Of a DNA stretch of 64,000 nt, positions 63,969 through 64,000 are shown piece by piece. Position 1 is the first letter of the stretch. Every line of letters starts with the position of its first letter. A model generated the notes under the pieces. That model ran no database searches and was not told where the DNA came from. It saw nothing but the letters and a program-made list of their open reading frames with translations. Origin of the DNA: Rhodospirillales bacterium URHD0017 (GTDB lineage Bacteria; Pseudomonadota; Alphaproteobacteria; Reyranellales; Reyranellaceae); assembly GCA_900110395.1 (NCBI GenBank), contig FODP01000001.1, positions 434,001-498,000 on the forward strand. Direction: 5' to 3'. Both the position numbers and the translations under genes were made by a program.

Positions 63969-64000
63969 ATGAAGAAAATCTACGGCGCGTTGGCCGTTGC
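63969..64000 (+). CDS. Start of a probable liv-type periplasmic binding protein gene
   Basis: Only 11 codons lie in the window: MKKIYGALAVA, the start of a signal peptide. AAGGAGG precedes the ATG. Its place after livHMGF and the DUF6867-type gene makes a LivK-like binding protein the likely product. Confidence 0.6.
   Translation, partial: MKKIYGALAV

Overview
The window is a high-GC, gene-dense stretch of chromosome from an alphaproteobacterium. Several things suggest this: ABC importers of the Liv, SsuABC/TauABC and polar amino acid types, many acyl-CoA enzymes, a TTT/Bug receptor, a magnesium-type HemB, a split CHR chromate transporter, and many four-base stop/start overlaps. A soil or freshwater Rhodospirillales/Hyphomicrobiales relative (Reyranella- or Bradyrhizobium-like) fits, but the genus cannot be fixed from this window. 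No rRNA, tRNA, CRISPR array, phage or transposase was seen.

Layout. 1-3.9 kb: NnrU-like membrane protein, MORN protein, a CYTH-like gene coupled to a split chromate transporter, and a BamE-like lipoprotein. 4-13 kb: class I aminotransferase, ABC-2 exporter, an ArsR regulator with two copies of a shared operator-like sequence, an EEP-family enzyme, MepA, enoyl-CoA hydratase, TauD-type dioxygenase and a CNNM/CorC protein. 13-15 kb: metG, which carries a frameshift and is preceded by an attenuator-like leader. 14.9-23 kb: an accessory catabolic cluster with a cyclase-type hydrolase, an amino-acid-type ABC importer whose permease and ATPase are fused, an XRE-cupin regulator, a PuuE-like deacetylase, and RutA-like and NtaA-like flavin monooxygenases. 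23-32 kb: penicillin acylase, CaiB-type CoA transferase, EamA transporter, two tandem YheT hydrolases, NUDIX and HemB. 32-41 kb: valine degradation genes (acyl-CoA dehydrogenase, 3-hydroxyisobutyryl-CoA hydrolase, MmsB), glutathione transferases, HAD, MaoC, CorA, TSUP and glutaryl-CoA dehydrogenase. 41-44 kb: SsuABC-type importer. 44-52.7 kb: a probable sugar-acid operon (TIM-barrel isomerase, enolase-superfamily enzyme, NAD-epimerase, GNAT, DapA-family aldolase), an amidase wrecked by an internal inversion, an amidohydrolase and a TTT receptor. 53-56.4 kb: the selenoprotein operon. 56.5-59.5 kb: DUF2235 hydrolase and a PadR operon. 59.6-64 kb: livHMGF, a DUF6867-type gene and the start of a binding protein gene.

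The most striking element is the minus-strand operon at 53008-56434. A thioredoxin-reductase-like flavoprotein is followed by a gene that ordinary gene calling stops at 55247, because an in-frame TGA is read as stop. Reading through gives a 172-residue protein with Sec-Gly-Ser-Cys at residues 94-97, the hallmark of the UGSC-containing selenoprotein family. A hairpin with the properties of a bacterial SECIS begins five bases after the TGA. Two overlapping paralogous genes of unknown function follow. Together they look like a selenium-dependent redox or reductive system whose substrate is unknown.

Other points of structure are a palindromic repeat family (three copies, each at a gene start), promoter dyads in the accessory cluster, and possible leaderless transcripts at the metG leader and padR.
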